From positions 1-64,000 of the forward strand of contig CAWKIA010000021.1 of NCBI GenBank assembly GCA_963849635.1: a stretch of DNA of 64,000 nucleotides, given 5' to 3'. This DNA comes from CAVRUD01 sp963849635. GTDB lineage: Bacteria; Chloroflexota; Chloroflexia; Thermomicrobiales; UBA6265. How positions within the stretch are numbered: the stretch's first letter is position 1; each line of letters opens with the position of its first letter. The translations under genes were made by a program, and so were the position numbers. Shown here one piece after another: positions 54,397-63,049 of this stretch. The notes under the pieces are model-generated. The model searched no databases. It saw nothing but the letters and a program-made list of their open reading frames with translations, and was not told the DNA's origin.

Positions 54397-56349
54397 CTAC
54401 GAATGGTGCGTCCTGATCCAAACGCGCATCGGCGCCGGATCGCGGTTCGCCCAGGCGAAGTACGGTATGGCGGTGACTGTTGTCGCGGCCGCTACACGAT
54501 TCGCACGGTGGTCCGCATTCCGATAGAGCGAACCGCGCCATCCTGGATCGGGCACCTCGACTTCGGCCCGCAACTCCAGCGCGACGATCCCTCCCAGCAG
54601 GTCGGGACGTTCGGCCACGGTTATAGCTGCTCCTGGCGGCAGCACCACGTCGTCCGGTACTGCCCCGTTCAGGTCGACGCCTTCCAGGCAATAGAGCAGT
54701 GGCCCCCGCATCAGCGCTACCCGGCCCTCGTTCTCGGTCACCGCCGGGTGACTGACGATCCACCGGACCGTCAGTGGCAATGCGATCCGGACCAAATCCC
54801 CGGGAGCCCAACTCCGCCGGATTTCGACGTAGGTCTCAGGAGTGATCGCTCCAGCGATTGGTTCGCCGTTGACCGACACCGTCGCGTCCTCCGCCCAGGC
54901 GGGAATCCGCACCTTCAGCCCAAACTCGCCCTCGGCATCGACCCGAATCGCGATGTCGCCGCTCCACGGGTAGCTGGTTTCCTGGGTCAGTCGCACTGTC
55001 GGACCGTCGGGCAGGGTGATCTCCGCGTTGCCGGCGGCGTAGAGATGGACCCAAATCGTGCGGTCGTCGCTGGTCGAGTAGAGGTAGCCCGTGAGTGAGG
55101 CCAGTGTCCGCGTCAGGTTCGGCGGGCAGCAGGCGCAGTTGAACCAGGCCTGGCGGCGGTGATCGCCGTCGTTGGCCAGGGGGTTCTCGTAGAAGTACTC
55201 CTCGCCTTCGAGCGAGAGGCCAGGGAGAACGGCGTTGTAGAGGGTGTGCTCGACGAGGTCGGCGTAGCGCGCATCCCCGTCGATGGCCAGCAGCCGCCAG
55301 GCCCACATCACGCTGCCAATGGCCGCGCAGGACTCAGCGTAGGCCAACGCATTCGGAAGTTCGTAGTCACCACCAAAAGCCTCGCCCTCGTGCCGGGCGC
55401 CAATCGCGCCGCTGACGTAGGTCTGGCGGGAGATCATCCGCTCCCAGAGACGCTCCATGGCCGCCTTCAGGGCGAGATCGCCGTCCTCGGCGTAGAGGTC
55501 GGTCGCCCCGGAGGTGTAGTACACCGCCCGGACGGCATGGCCGATCATGATCTCCATCTCGCGGATGGGGACATGATCCTGGTGGTACCACTTCTCGAAG
55601 CGCCCGTCGTATGGGTTGGGCAAACGCTTGTGGCCGCGAGCATCAATGAAATAGCGGGCCTGATCGACGTAGCGCCGCCGGCCGGTCGCCCGGCCCAGCT
55701 CGACCATCGCTAGCTCGATCTCCTCGTGGCCGTCGATCCCGAAGCGTTTCCCCTCTTCCTCCGGCCCGAAGGTGTCGCACAGATAATCGGCAAAGCGGGA
55801 CGCGACATCGAGCAGCGTCGTCTCGCCGGTCGCGCGGTAATGGGCGACGGCGGCCTGGAAGAGGTGGCCGGCGCAGTACATCTCGTGCAGGTCGTGGTTG
55901 GTCCACCGCTCTCCGGCGCGATCCCGGGAGAAGTAGGTGTTGATGTAGCCATCCGGGTGCTGGGCGGCGGCGATCAGGTCGACGGTCGTCGCGACGGCCG
56001 CCTCGATCTCGGGGTCGGGTCCGGAGGCCAGTGCCCAGGCCGCCCCTTCGAGCCACTTGTAGACATCGGAGTCGTTGAAATAGATCCCCTGGAAGGGGGC
56101 ATCACTTTGGCCGGCCGCGCGACGGAAGTTCTCCAGCCTGCCCGTCTCTTCCAGCAGCTTGTATTGAGAGGGGATCGTCACCGTGCGATTGTTGGCAATC
56201 CGGGGTGCGAGGAAAGTGTCCGTCAGCCGGACTGCCGCCACCGGCACTGGTCGCAGACGGGCAAACGGGCTCGATGAGGTATCGACGACCACAGATTGCG
56301 GCCGGGTCGGGCGGGGCGTGGCAAGGTCTTTCATTATCGCGCTCGTCAT
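54397..56349 (-). CDS. GH127-family glycoside hydrolase (beta-L-arabinofuranosidase-like)
   Basis: 650 residues. The alpha/alpha-barrel part has FLAPRIANNRTVTIPSQYKL, DSDVYKWLEGAAWALAS, AQHPDGYINTYFSRD and HDLHEMYCAGHLFQAAVAHY. The catalytic-type residues are Glu in NALAYAESCAAIGSVMW and the Cys in NCACCPPNLTRTLASLTGYL. C-terminal beta domains follow. Known family members remove beta-L-arabinofuranose from plant or protein glycans. No signal peptide, so the substrate is taken up first. With the GH29 gene at 48.5 kb it suggests use of plant-type sugars. Confidence 0.9.
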   Translation of the reverse strand: MTSAIMKDLATPRPTRPQSVVVDTSSSPFARLRPVPVAAVRLTDTFLAPRIANNRTVTIPSQYKLLEETGRLENFRRAAGQSDAPFQGIYFNDSDVYKWLEGAAWALASGPDPEIEAAVATTVDLIAAAQHPDGYINTYFSRDRAGERWTNHDLHEMYCAGHLFQAAVAHYRATGETTLLDVASRFADYLCDTFGPEEEGKRFGIDGHEEIELAMVELGRATGRRRYVDQARYFIDARGHKRLPNPYDGRFEKWYHQDHVPIREMEIMIGHAVRAVYYTSGATDLYAEDGDLALKAAMERLWERMISRQTYVSGAIGARHEGEAFGGDYELPNALAYAESCAAIGSVMWAWRLLAIDGDARYADLVEHTLYNAVLPGLSLEGEEYFYENPLANDGDHRRQAWFNCACCPPNLTRTLASLTGYLYSTSDDRTIWVHLYAAGNAEITLPDGPTVRLTQETSYPWSGDIAIRVDAEGEFGLKVRIPAWAEDATVSVNGEPIAGAITPETYVEIRRSWAPGDLVRIALPLTVRWIVSHPAVTENEGRVALMRGPLLYCLEGVDLNGAVPDDVVLPPGAAITVAERPDLLGGIVALELRAEVEVPDPGWRGSLYRNADHRANRVAAATTVTAIPYFAWANRDPAPMRVWIRTHHS

Positions 56350-56503
56350 GCCGATGTCATGCTCCCTGAGGGGTGAGTCCGCCGGTGGACGGCGGCTCCG
56401 CGGATCGCGCGGGCGTCACTCTACTCGTTTAGCGCGACGCTGGCACATTGCCCGCAAAAGGCTCGATATCGCCCAGGACCAGCGGACTGGAAGGAACCTG
56501 AAC

Positions 56504-57256
56504 GTGCGTGAGCGGATGATCGACATCGACAAGGCGACGCTGTGGGTGGCCGAACAGGGAGACGGGGGACCTCTTGTACTCTGCAACGGCGGGCCGGGAT
56601 GTCGAGATTACCTCGAGCCGGTCGCGGCGATGGTCGACGATATCGCCCGCGTCTACCGCTTCGAACCGCGCGGCTGCGGCCGATCGTCCGCCGCCGGTCC
56701 CTACGACATCGAAACCGGTTTGGCGGATCTCGAAGCTCTGCGCATCGCGTTCCAGCACGAACGGTGGGTTGTCGGCGGTCACTCCGCCGGAGCGAATCTG
56801 GCCCTCGCCTACGGACTGACTTTTCCTGAACGAACGCGCGCGCTCCTGCTCCTGGCCAGCGGCGGTGTCCAGAACGACCGCCAATGGCACGCGGCCTATG
56901 AGGAGGGACGTGACACAAGGGGCGAAATCCTGCCCTCCGACGCCTTCCCGCATAATCCGGAGGTCAATCGGGCTGTGATGGCCTCCTGGCGCCGCTTTAT
57001 CAAAGAGCCGAACCTCCTGCGCCGGATTGCCGACCTACCAATCCCCACCCTGGTTGTCCACGGGACCGAGGATATCCGGCCCGATTGGCCGGCCCGCCAG
57101 ATCGCCACCCTCCTCCCGAACGGCACCTTCGTCTCGATCGAAGGCGGACAGCACCACCTCGAACTGACCCACCCGGACGAGTTGCGGCACCACCTGCGAG
57201 AATTCTTGAAGGCGCTGGTGAGCGACGGAGGCGGACGGGGGACGGGAGTGGCGTGA
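56504..57256 (+). CDS. alpha/beta hydrolase, proline iminopeptidase-like
   Basis: 250 residues from a GTG at 56504 with AAGGAA seven bases upstream; the open frame extends further up but overlaps the GH127 gene and is not coding-like. The oxyanion region is LVLCNGGPGCRDYLEP, followed by VYRFEPRGCGRSS. The nucleophile Ser lies in VVGGHSAGANLALAYG, the Asp in VVHGTEDIRPDWPA, and the His in IEGGQHHLELTHP. Peptidase or esterase activity is possible. The stop overlaps the GTG start of the NAMPT gene (GTGA), implying coupling. Confidence 0.87.
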   Translation: MRERMIDIDKATLWVAEQGDGGPLVLCNGGPGCRDYLEPVAAMVDDIARVYRFEPRGCGRSSAAGPYDIETGLADLEALRIAFQHERWVVGGHSAGANLALAYGLTFPERTRALLLLASGGVQNDRQWHAAYEEGRDTRGEILPSDAFPHNPEVNRAVMASWRRFIKEPNLLRRIADLPIPTLVVHGTEDIRPDWPARQIATLLPNGTFVSIEGGQHHLELTHPDELRHHLREFLKALVSDGGGRGTGVA

Positions 57257-58671
57257 ACCTTCTGCTGATGACCGACTCCTACAAGGCGGGCCATGCTCGG
57301 TCCTATCCACCGGGTATGACGGATCTCTACGCCTACGCCGAGGCCCGGGGCGGTCCATTTCCGGCGACGGTCTTCTTCGGCGAGCAGTACTATCGTCAGC
57401 GTTACCTCGCTGGGGCGGTGATCCGTCCCGAGGATGTCGACGAGGCGGAGGCATTTTGGACCGCCCACTTCGGGCGGGACGACTATTTCCCGGCCGATGC
57501 CTGGCGGCGCCTGGTGGCGACCCACGGAGGCCGCCTACCGTTGCGGATCAAGGCTGCCCCTGAGGGCACCCTGGTGCCACCGCACAACGTCCTGATGACC
57601 GTCGAGAGCACCGACCCGGATTTCCCTTGGGTGGTGACCTTCTTCGAGACACTTCTCCTCAAGGTCTGGTACCCGACGACGATCGCGACCCAATCCTTCT
57701 TCATCCGGCAGCGGATCAGGGAGCACCTCGCCCGCTCCGGCGGGGATGCGAGCAAGCCGGACTTCATGTGCCACGACTTCGGCTACCGGGGCTGCTCCTC
57801 TGAGGAGACCGCCGCGATCGGGGCCGCCGCTCACCTCCTCTCCTTCCTGGGAACCGACACCGTCGCCGGGATCAGACTGCTGCGTGAGTTCTACGGGGCG
57901 GAGATGCCGGCCTTCTCGATCCCGGCGACGGAGCACTCCGTCATCTGCGCCTTCGGCCGCGACGGGGAGGAGGAGGCCTTCGCCCACCAACTCGCCGCCT
58001 TCCCGACCGGCACCATCGCCTGCGTCTCCGACACCTACGATGTCTTCAACGCGGTCGAACACTTGTGGGGCGGGACATTGCGGGAGGCGGTCGCCGGCCG
58101 CGATGGGACGCTGGTAATCCGACCCGACTCCGGCGACCCGCTGGAGGTCGTCCCCTGGTGCCTCGATGCCCTGGGGCGCCGCTTCGGGGCGACCACGAAC
58201 GGGGCGGGCTACCGGGTGCTTGACGGGCACGTCCGGGTGATCCAGGGGGACGGGATGGACTACCGGTCGATCGGGGCGCTCTACGAGCGAATTGTCGACC
58301 TCGGTTGGGCGGCCGAGAACCTGACGGTCGGCTCCGGCGGCGGGCTCTTGCAGAAGGTCAACCGCGATACCTGCGGCTTCGCTTTCAAGGCGTCCGAAGT
58401 GACGGTCGACGGCGAGGTCCGCCCGATCTCGAAGACGCCGGTCACCGACCCGAGCAAACGCTCGAAAGAGGGGCGAATGAAGCTGGTCCGCCGCGACGGC
58501 GACTACACGACGGTCCTGCAAACACTCGATCCGGCGGGTTACGCCGCCGCCAACGATCTGCTGGAGACCGTCTTCGAGGACGGCGAGTCCCGCCGGATCG
58601 AGGATCTGGAGACGATCCGGGCACGGGTGCGAGCGCACGAGGCCGAAATCGAGGGGTTTCCTGTCTCTTAG
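57253..58671 (+). CDS. nicotinamide phosphoribosyltransferase
   Basis: 472 residues, close to the usual NAMPT length. Converts nicotinamide and PRPP to NMN in NAD salvage. It shows LLLMTDSYKAGHARSYPPGM, FGEQYYRQRYL, FHDFGYRGCSS-type MCHDFGYRGCSSEETAAIGA, IPATEHSVICAFGRDGE, the PRPP-site region IRPDSGDPLEV, and GGGLLQKVNRDTCGFAFKAS. The GTG at 57253 overlaps the hydrolase stop by four bases and GGGAG precedes it. NadV-type NAMPTs are patchy in bacteria and often linked to phages or plasmids, though here the context is ordinary chromosome. Confidence 0.93.
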   Translation: MNLLLMTDSYKAGHARSYPPGMTDLYAYAEARGGPFPATVFFGEQYYRQRYLAGAVIRPEDVDEAEAFWTAHFGRDDYFPADAWRRLVATHGGRLPLRIKAAPEGTLVPPHNVLMTVESTDPDFPWVVTFFETLLLKVWYPTTIATQSFFIRQRIREHLARSGGDASKPDFMCHDFGYRGCSSEETAAIGAAAHLLSFLGTDTVAGIRLLREFYGAEMPAFSIPATEHSVICAFGRDGEEEAFAHQLAAFPTGTIACVSDTYDVFNAVEHLWGGTLREAVAGRDGTLVIRPDSGDPLEVVPWCLDALGRRFGATTNGAGYRVLDGHVRVIQGDGMDYRSIGALYERIVDLGWAAENLTVGSGGGLLQKVNRDTCGFAFKASEVTVDGEVRPISKTPVTDPSKRSKEGRMKLVRRDGDYTTVLQTLDPAGYAAANDLLETVFEDGESRRIEDLETIRARVRAHEAEIEGFPVS

Positions 58672-58689
58672 GCGGTGGCTATGAGCTGG

Positions 58690-59215
58690 TTACCAACTGG
58701 CCGCGATGGTCTCCGGGACATAGGGGGCTTCGGGTTCGATGTCCCCGACGAACTCCGGCAGGTTGGCGTGCCCGAGCAATTGGCGTACGGCCTGGGCCTC
58801 ACCGATGTGGAAGAAGTAGTGATAGGTGACCCGGCGGACCATGGTGCCGATCGATTCGTCGTGCCGCTGGCCGTTGATGACCATGAAGGTCTGGAGCGAT
58901 TCGGTCGTCAGGTCGTCGAGCCAGGGATCGGCTTCGGCGTTGACCGCCTTCCAGGCGGCCCACATCTCAGTGATGGACGGAGTCGATGGCGGGGCTGCCG
59001 TACCCGGCAATGCCATCCAATTCCGCCATGAAGTCGCTCCCCTGCGCCCGCCACAGCCAGTAGCGCCGCTCCTGAGCGGCCAGGTGCCCGACCATCCAGC
59101 CGAGGCTGTTGATCGGCAAAAACCGGCGAAAACCTTCTTCTTCGGTGACGCCCGCGAAGGCCCGCACAAACTCGCTCCGGGCAAATCGCAATTGCTGCAC
59201 GAGGGGATGTGGCAT
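58690..59215 (-). CDS. DinB-family protein (one frameshift)
   Basis: About 175 residues. VQQLRFARSEFVRAFAGVTEEEG, SLGWMVGHLAAQERRYWLW and VTYHYFFHIGEAQAVRQLLG match DinB four-helix-bundle proteins, with the metal-type His positions in GHLAAQE and YHYFFHIGE. One base shift near 58983 joins AIDS to PSITEMWAAWKAVNAEADPW. The ATG at 59215 has GGAGG five bases upstream. DinB proteins include thiol-transferases such as bacillithiol or mycothiol users; the role here is unknown. Confidence 0.8.
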
Positions 59216-59439
59216 CGAGACCTCCATCGTGCGATCAGAACCAACCGTCACTGATCGCACGTTTGTACCGAACAGACATGGCAGCCCGCTCTACGGCGAT
59301 AGGACGCACCGTCGCACGTGCCGTTACCTGAGCTCGGTCCGTTACCTGCCCGCTTGTTCTCGTCTTCGCCCATCGTCCAAACGGTCCGTATCATTGGCAC
59401 GTGCCAACCAACGGACTGTGAGCCTGGAGAGAGAAACGA

Positions 59440-59760
59440 ATGCCCGCGGGAGCCGCCAGTCTGCACTATGCGTTCGAGGGCGAAGTCTGGTTCTACAACA
59501 ATCCCAACGCGGTCTATTTCGTCTCGCTTCCCAGTGAGATCTCCGCCGAGATCCTGGAACTTGTCGGCACGGCGCTCAACCCATGGGGAACCGTCCCGGT
59601 CGATGTCACGATCGGCGACTTCACCTGGGAGTCCTCGATGTTTCCGCGCAAGGAGCGGAACTGCTACGACCTGCCGCTCAGAGAAAAGGTCCGCCAGCGG
59701 GTCGGTATTAAGGCCGGTGACATGATCTCTGTCACGATCGAGATTCCGTTTCCGGGCTAG
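59440..59760 (+). CDS. DUF1905-domain protein
   Basis: 106 residues. LHYAFEGEVWFYNNPNAVYFVSLPSEISAEI, GTVPVDVTIGDFTWESSMFPRK and GDMISVTIEIP follow the DUF1905 pattern (W-x-x-x...S-I-F-P...Y.LPV...R...G..G D.V.V.I). The family is a small beta-barrel, often fused to or near YdeI-like proteins; here the YdeI-like gene is 31 kb away. Function unknown. Confidence 0.82.
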   Translation: MPAGAASLHYAFEGEVWFYNNPNAVYFVSLPSEISAEILELVGTALNPWGTVPVDVTIGDFTWESSMFPRKERNCYDLPLREKVRQRVGIKAGDMISVTIEIPFPG

Positions 59761-59765
59761 GAGAA

Positions 59766-59828
59766 CCTCACCCCCTACCCCTCTCTCCCCTAGCCCACTG
59801 CGGCGGAGAGGGGCGTCCGGCGGCGCCA
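59766..59828. repeat. C-rich hairpin repeat
   Basis: ACCTCACCCCCTACCCCTCT through the CTCTCCC-containing loop to GGAGAGGGGCGTCCGGCGGC matches the copy at 32181 in order and position after a gene end. It separates convergent genes. Confidence 0.65.
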
Positions 59829-59850
59829 TGCGAATGTCTATCTTGAGGAG

Positions 59851-61219
59851 CTACCCCGCCGCTTTTGGCGTAATGTTCTGGTTGAAGCGGAAGAGATTCT
59901 CCGGGTCGAACTTCGCCTTCAGGGCGGCCAGGCGGTCGTATTTGGCGTCGCCGTATGCGGCGCGGACCCGGTCGGTGGCATCGCCGACGCCGAGGTAGTT
60001 GACGTAGGCGCCGCGCGCGAACGGCTTCATCGCCGCCGACAGCTCCCGCGTCCAGGCGATGCTCGCTTCGGCCTGGTCTGGGCTCGTCCAGCGCGAGATG
60101 ATCGCCATGTTGAAGGCCGCGTCGCGGTGGTCGAAGGCCGTCTCGTCGCGCCCGACCCGTGCCACCGCCCCGCCGAGTTGCTCGAAGAGGATGGCGGAGA
60201 GGGGTGAGGGAATGCGGCTGAATGCATCGAGCGCAGTGTCGATCGCCTCGTCCGGCAGACCCGAGAGGAAGTGTCCGGTCCAGTAAACCTGGAGGCCGCT
60301 CGGGAAGCCCTTCGTCCAACATCGTTTGCATCGCGGGGTACGGCATCGGCCCAACTTCACCGGCGACGGGCGGACCAAACGCGCGTAGTGGCCCCACCAC
60401 CGCCTCGGCGTTCTCTGCCGGCCCGCTGTAGCACGGGATCATCGCGGCGATCGGCATCCCCTCTGGAGAGCTAAGCAGGGCAGTGAAAATCACGAGTTCG
60501 TCCGGGGCGTTTGCGCACACCTCGCGGTAGAACTGGAGCACATCTCGAGCCCGGTCCGCCGGGTGGATCAGCATGCCGGCGGTCACCTCGGGTACGGGAT
60601 GTAGATCGAATTCGAAGCTGGTGACCACACCGAAGTTGCCGCCGCCACCACGTAGACCCCAGAGCAATTCCTGGTTCTCAGACGCGCTCGCGCGCACGAC
60701 CTCACCATGGGCGGTAACCACCTCGGCGGCGCGCAGGTTGTCACACGAAAGGCCATACTGGCGCATCAGGAAGCCGAGTCCACCGCCCAGGGTGAGGCCA
60801 GCGATGCCGGTCGTCGAGATCGCACCGCCGGTTGTGGCCAACCCGTGAGCGGATGTGGCGGCGTCGAACCCGCCCCACTTTGTGCCGCCGCCGGCGCGGG
60901 CGGTCCGCGCGGCCGGATCGACCACGACTTCGTTCAATGCCGCGAGATCAATCACGAGGGCGCCGTCGCCGACGGCTAGGCCAGCGGCACTGTGGCCGCC
61001 GCCGCGAACGGCGATCGGCAATCCCTGGCTCCGGGCGAAATTGACGGCGGCGACGACATCGGCAACGTCATTGCAACGCGCGATCAGTGCCGGCCGCCGG
61101 TCGATCATCCCATTCCAGACCCGGCGGGCCTCGTCGTAGCCCGCCTGGGTCGGATCGATCACCTCGCCGCGGTGACCGCCGCGGAGTGCGCTGTAATCCA
61201 CATTCTGGTCGACGGCCAT
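59851..61219 (-). CDS. BBE-type FAD-linked oxidoreductase (one frameshift)
   Basis: 455 residues across one extra base near 60310. The FAD-binding N-terminal half has LPIAVRGGGHSAAGLAVGDG, where the His would bind FAD, and RQYGLSCDNLRAAEVVTAHG, where the Cys gives a second covalent link, as in berberine-bridge-type oxidases. GIAGLTLGGGLGFL and LLWGLRGGGGNFGVVTSFEF follow. The C-terminal BBE segment is FARGAYVNYLGVGDATDRVR...KYDRLAALKAKFDPENLFRFNQNI. GGGAGG lies seven bases before the ATG. It oxidises sugars, alkaloids or related alcohols; substrate unknown. Confidence 0.88.
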
Positions 61220-61509
61220 GTTCTGGTCCTCCCGATGAGATAAGACCGGTGCTACGCCCCGCCCACGCGGGCGAATCGATCATATGGCTGGTGCGACGAT
61301 CACAACGTAGCGCACGACTCGAACTTCCGCAATCCGGCGTCTCCACCTGGGCATTGTCGATGATTTCTCGCCGCAAGGAATGAGCGTTCTACGACCTCCC
61401 GCTCCCCAGTCGAGGCGCCAATCAGACCTTCCGCCCCGGCACCGTTAGGATCCGAGAGAAGCGTTTCCCAGCGAGGACCGCAGCCGGGCCTGTCGCCCTT
61501 GCCACCTAT

Positions 61510-61701
61510 TAGTACCTTGGTACCGAGTCGTACTACCAATCCCAGGATAAGCTCACCGTCCCGCCCCAGCGTTGGGGCCAATGGAAGGGCAACCCGCGGA
61601 TGCTGTGGAAATCTGATGACCCGGACGACCGCACGGTGTGGCGACGGCTTCTGCACGCCATTCGACGCAAACTCCGGCTTGGCTCCGGGCCGCGACCCTG
61701 A
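61510..61701 (+). pseudogene. possible gene remnant
   Basis: An open stretch after a TAG reads YLGTESYYQSQDKLTVPPQR and, further on, DDPDDRTVWRRLLHAIRRKLRLGSGPRP to a TGA. Third positions are mostly G/C and the composition is protein-like, but there is no start codon at its head and I do not recognise it. The rest of the 575-base gap 61220-61794 shows nothing I can support. Confidence 0.25.
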
Positions 61702-61794
61702 GCGGTGGAACCGGTGGGATGGGAAGCTGGGAAGCCGGGAAGCGACCATGCTCACACGGACCACCAGGCCATTGACTGTCGGGGGAGAGAGTTG

Positions 61795-62820
61795 CTATTC
61801 CCGACGATCCAACCAGCCGCGCTGCTTGAACACGACGTAGAGAATCACCGATACCCCGACCATCAAGACGACCGCCAGCGGGTAACCGAGACGCCAGTCC
61901 AGCTCAGGCATGTGTGTGAAGTTCATGCCGTAGATCGTGCCGATCAGGGTTGGAGCGAACAGGATGGCCGCCCAGGCGGAGATCTTCTTCACCTCCTCGT
62001 TCTGGGCCAGCGCGGTTTCACTCAGAATCCTGACATCCTCGTTCTGCTGGAGGCCGACGATCGTGAGGTTGACACTGAGGATGTTCTGGAGCAGTTCCCG
62101 GAACCCCGCCACCTGCTCCTGCACCTGGATGGCATGATCCTGCACGTCCCGCAGTGAGCGTTGCAACTCCAGATCGACGCCATACTTCTCGGACCCGGCG
62201 ATGAGACCGCCCAGCATCACCGGCAGCGGCTTGATCGCCCGCTGGAACTCGATCACCTCGCGGATCAGTTCGTAGGTGCGGCGGGTGACGCCGGCGTTGC
62301 CGCCGAAGACCTGGGTTTCGATCTCGTCGATATCGTTCTCAAGGCCGGCGACGACCGGTGCGTAGTCGTCCACCACCCGGTCCACGATCGCATACAGGAT
62401 TGCCTCCGGACCCCGGCCGAGGAGATCGGGCTCGTGCTCCATCCGGCGACGGACCCGGGCAAGATCGGGAGCTTCACCGTGGCGAACCGTGACGAGGAAG
62501 TCCGAGCCGACAAAGACGTGCAGCTCTGAGAAGTCGACCGTCTCGGTCTTGTCGTCGTACAGGGCCGCGCGGAGAACGACAAATAGGGTCGTGCCGTAGC
62601 GTTCGAGCTTTGGCCGCTGGTGGGCGCGGATGGCATCTTCGACCGCAAGCTCATGTAGCCCGAATTCGGCGGTGACGAACTCGAACTCTTTCGCGGTCGG
62701 GCGCAACAGCCCGATCCAGGCCAGGCCACCAGCTGCCTGGCACGCCTCATAGGTCTCGCTGATCGAGCCAAGCGCAGGGAGCCGCTTGCCGTCAACGTAG
62801 ATGGCGCTGTCGACGATCAT
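61795..62820 (-). CDS. corA: CorA-type magnesium/cobalt transporter
   Basis: 341 residues. The soluble funnel domain has FGLHELAVEDAIRAHQRPKLERYGTTLFVVLRA and a long helix through VVAGLENDIDEIETQVF and LLQNILSVNLTIVGLQQNEDVRILS. Two C-terminal membrane helices (ISAWAAILFAPTLIGTIYGMNF and YPLAVVLMVGVSVILYVVF) hold the GMN selectivity motif in IYGMNFTHMPEL. GGAGG lies seven bases before the ATG at 62820. Forms a homopentameric inner-membrane channel. Confidence 0.93.
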   Translation of the reverse strand: MIVDSAIYVDGKRLPALGSISETYEACQAAGGLAWIGLLRPTAKEFEFVTAEFGLHELAVEDAIRAHQRPKLERYGTTLFVVLRAALYDDKTETVDFSELHVFVGSDFLVTVRHGEAPDLARVRRRMEHEPDLLGRGPEAILYAIVDRVVDDYAPVVAGLENDIDEIETQVFGGNAGVTRRTYELIREVIEFQRAIKPLPVMLGGLIAGSEKYGVDLELQRSLRDVQDHAIQVQEQVAGFRELLQNILSVNLTIVGLQQNEDVRILSETALAQNEEVKKISAWAAILFAPTLIGTIYGMNFTHMPELDWRLGYPLAVVLMVGVSVILYVVFKQRGWLDRRE

Positions 62821-62930
62821 CGGCAAGCCTCCGGTCCCTTCGCCGCGGGTCATTTGCGACCGCACTGTAGAGCCGGGAGGAGATAGTGTCGAGGACTGGC
62901 AAACTGCGTTAATGATTGCGGAGAGAGCCC

Positions 62931-63045
62931 TCTTCCCCCCGCTACGGCAAGGGGAAGGGGGAGACCCGCGCCGATCCTGGACTCGGCATTGCCTGACGCC
63001 CCTCTCCACTGCGGTGGAGAGGGGGTAGGGGGTGAGGTCCCTCTT
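62931..63045. repeat. C-rich hairpin repeat, extended
   Basis: CTCTCCACTGCGGTGGAGAG then GGGGTAGGGGGTGAGG is the reverse of the copies at 32181 and 59766. To its left CTTCCCC...GGGGAAG forms a second hairpin. It lies between the ABC exporter and corA. Confidence 0.65.
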
Positions 63046-63049
63046 CCTG

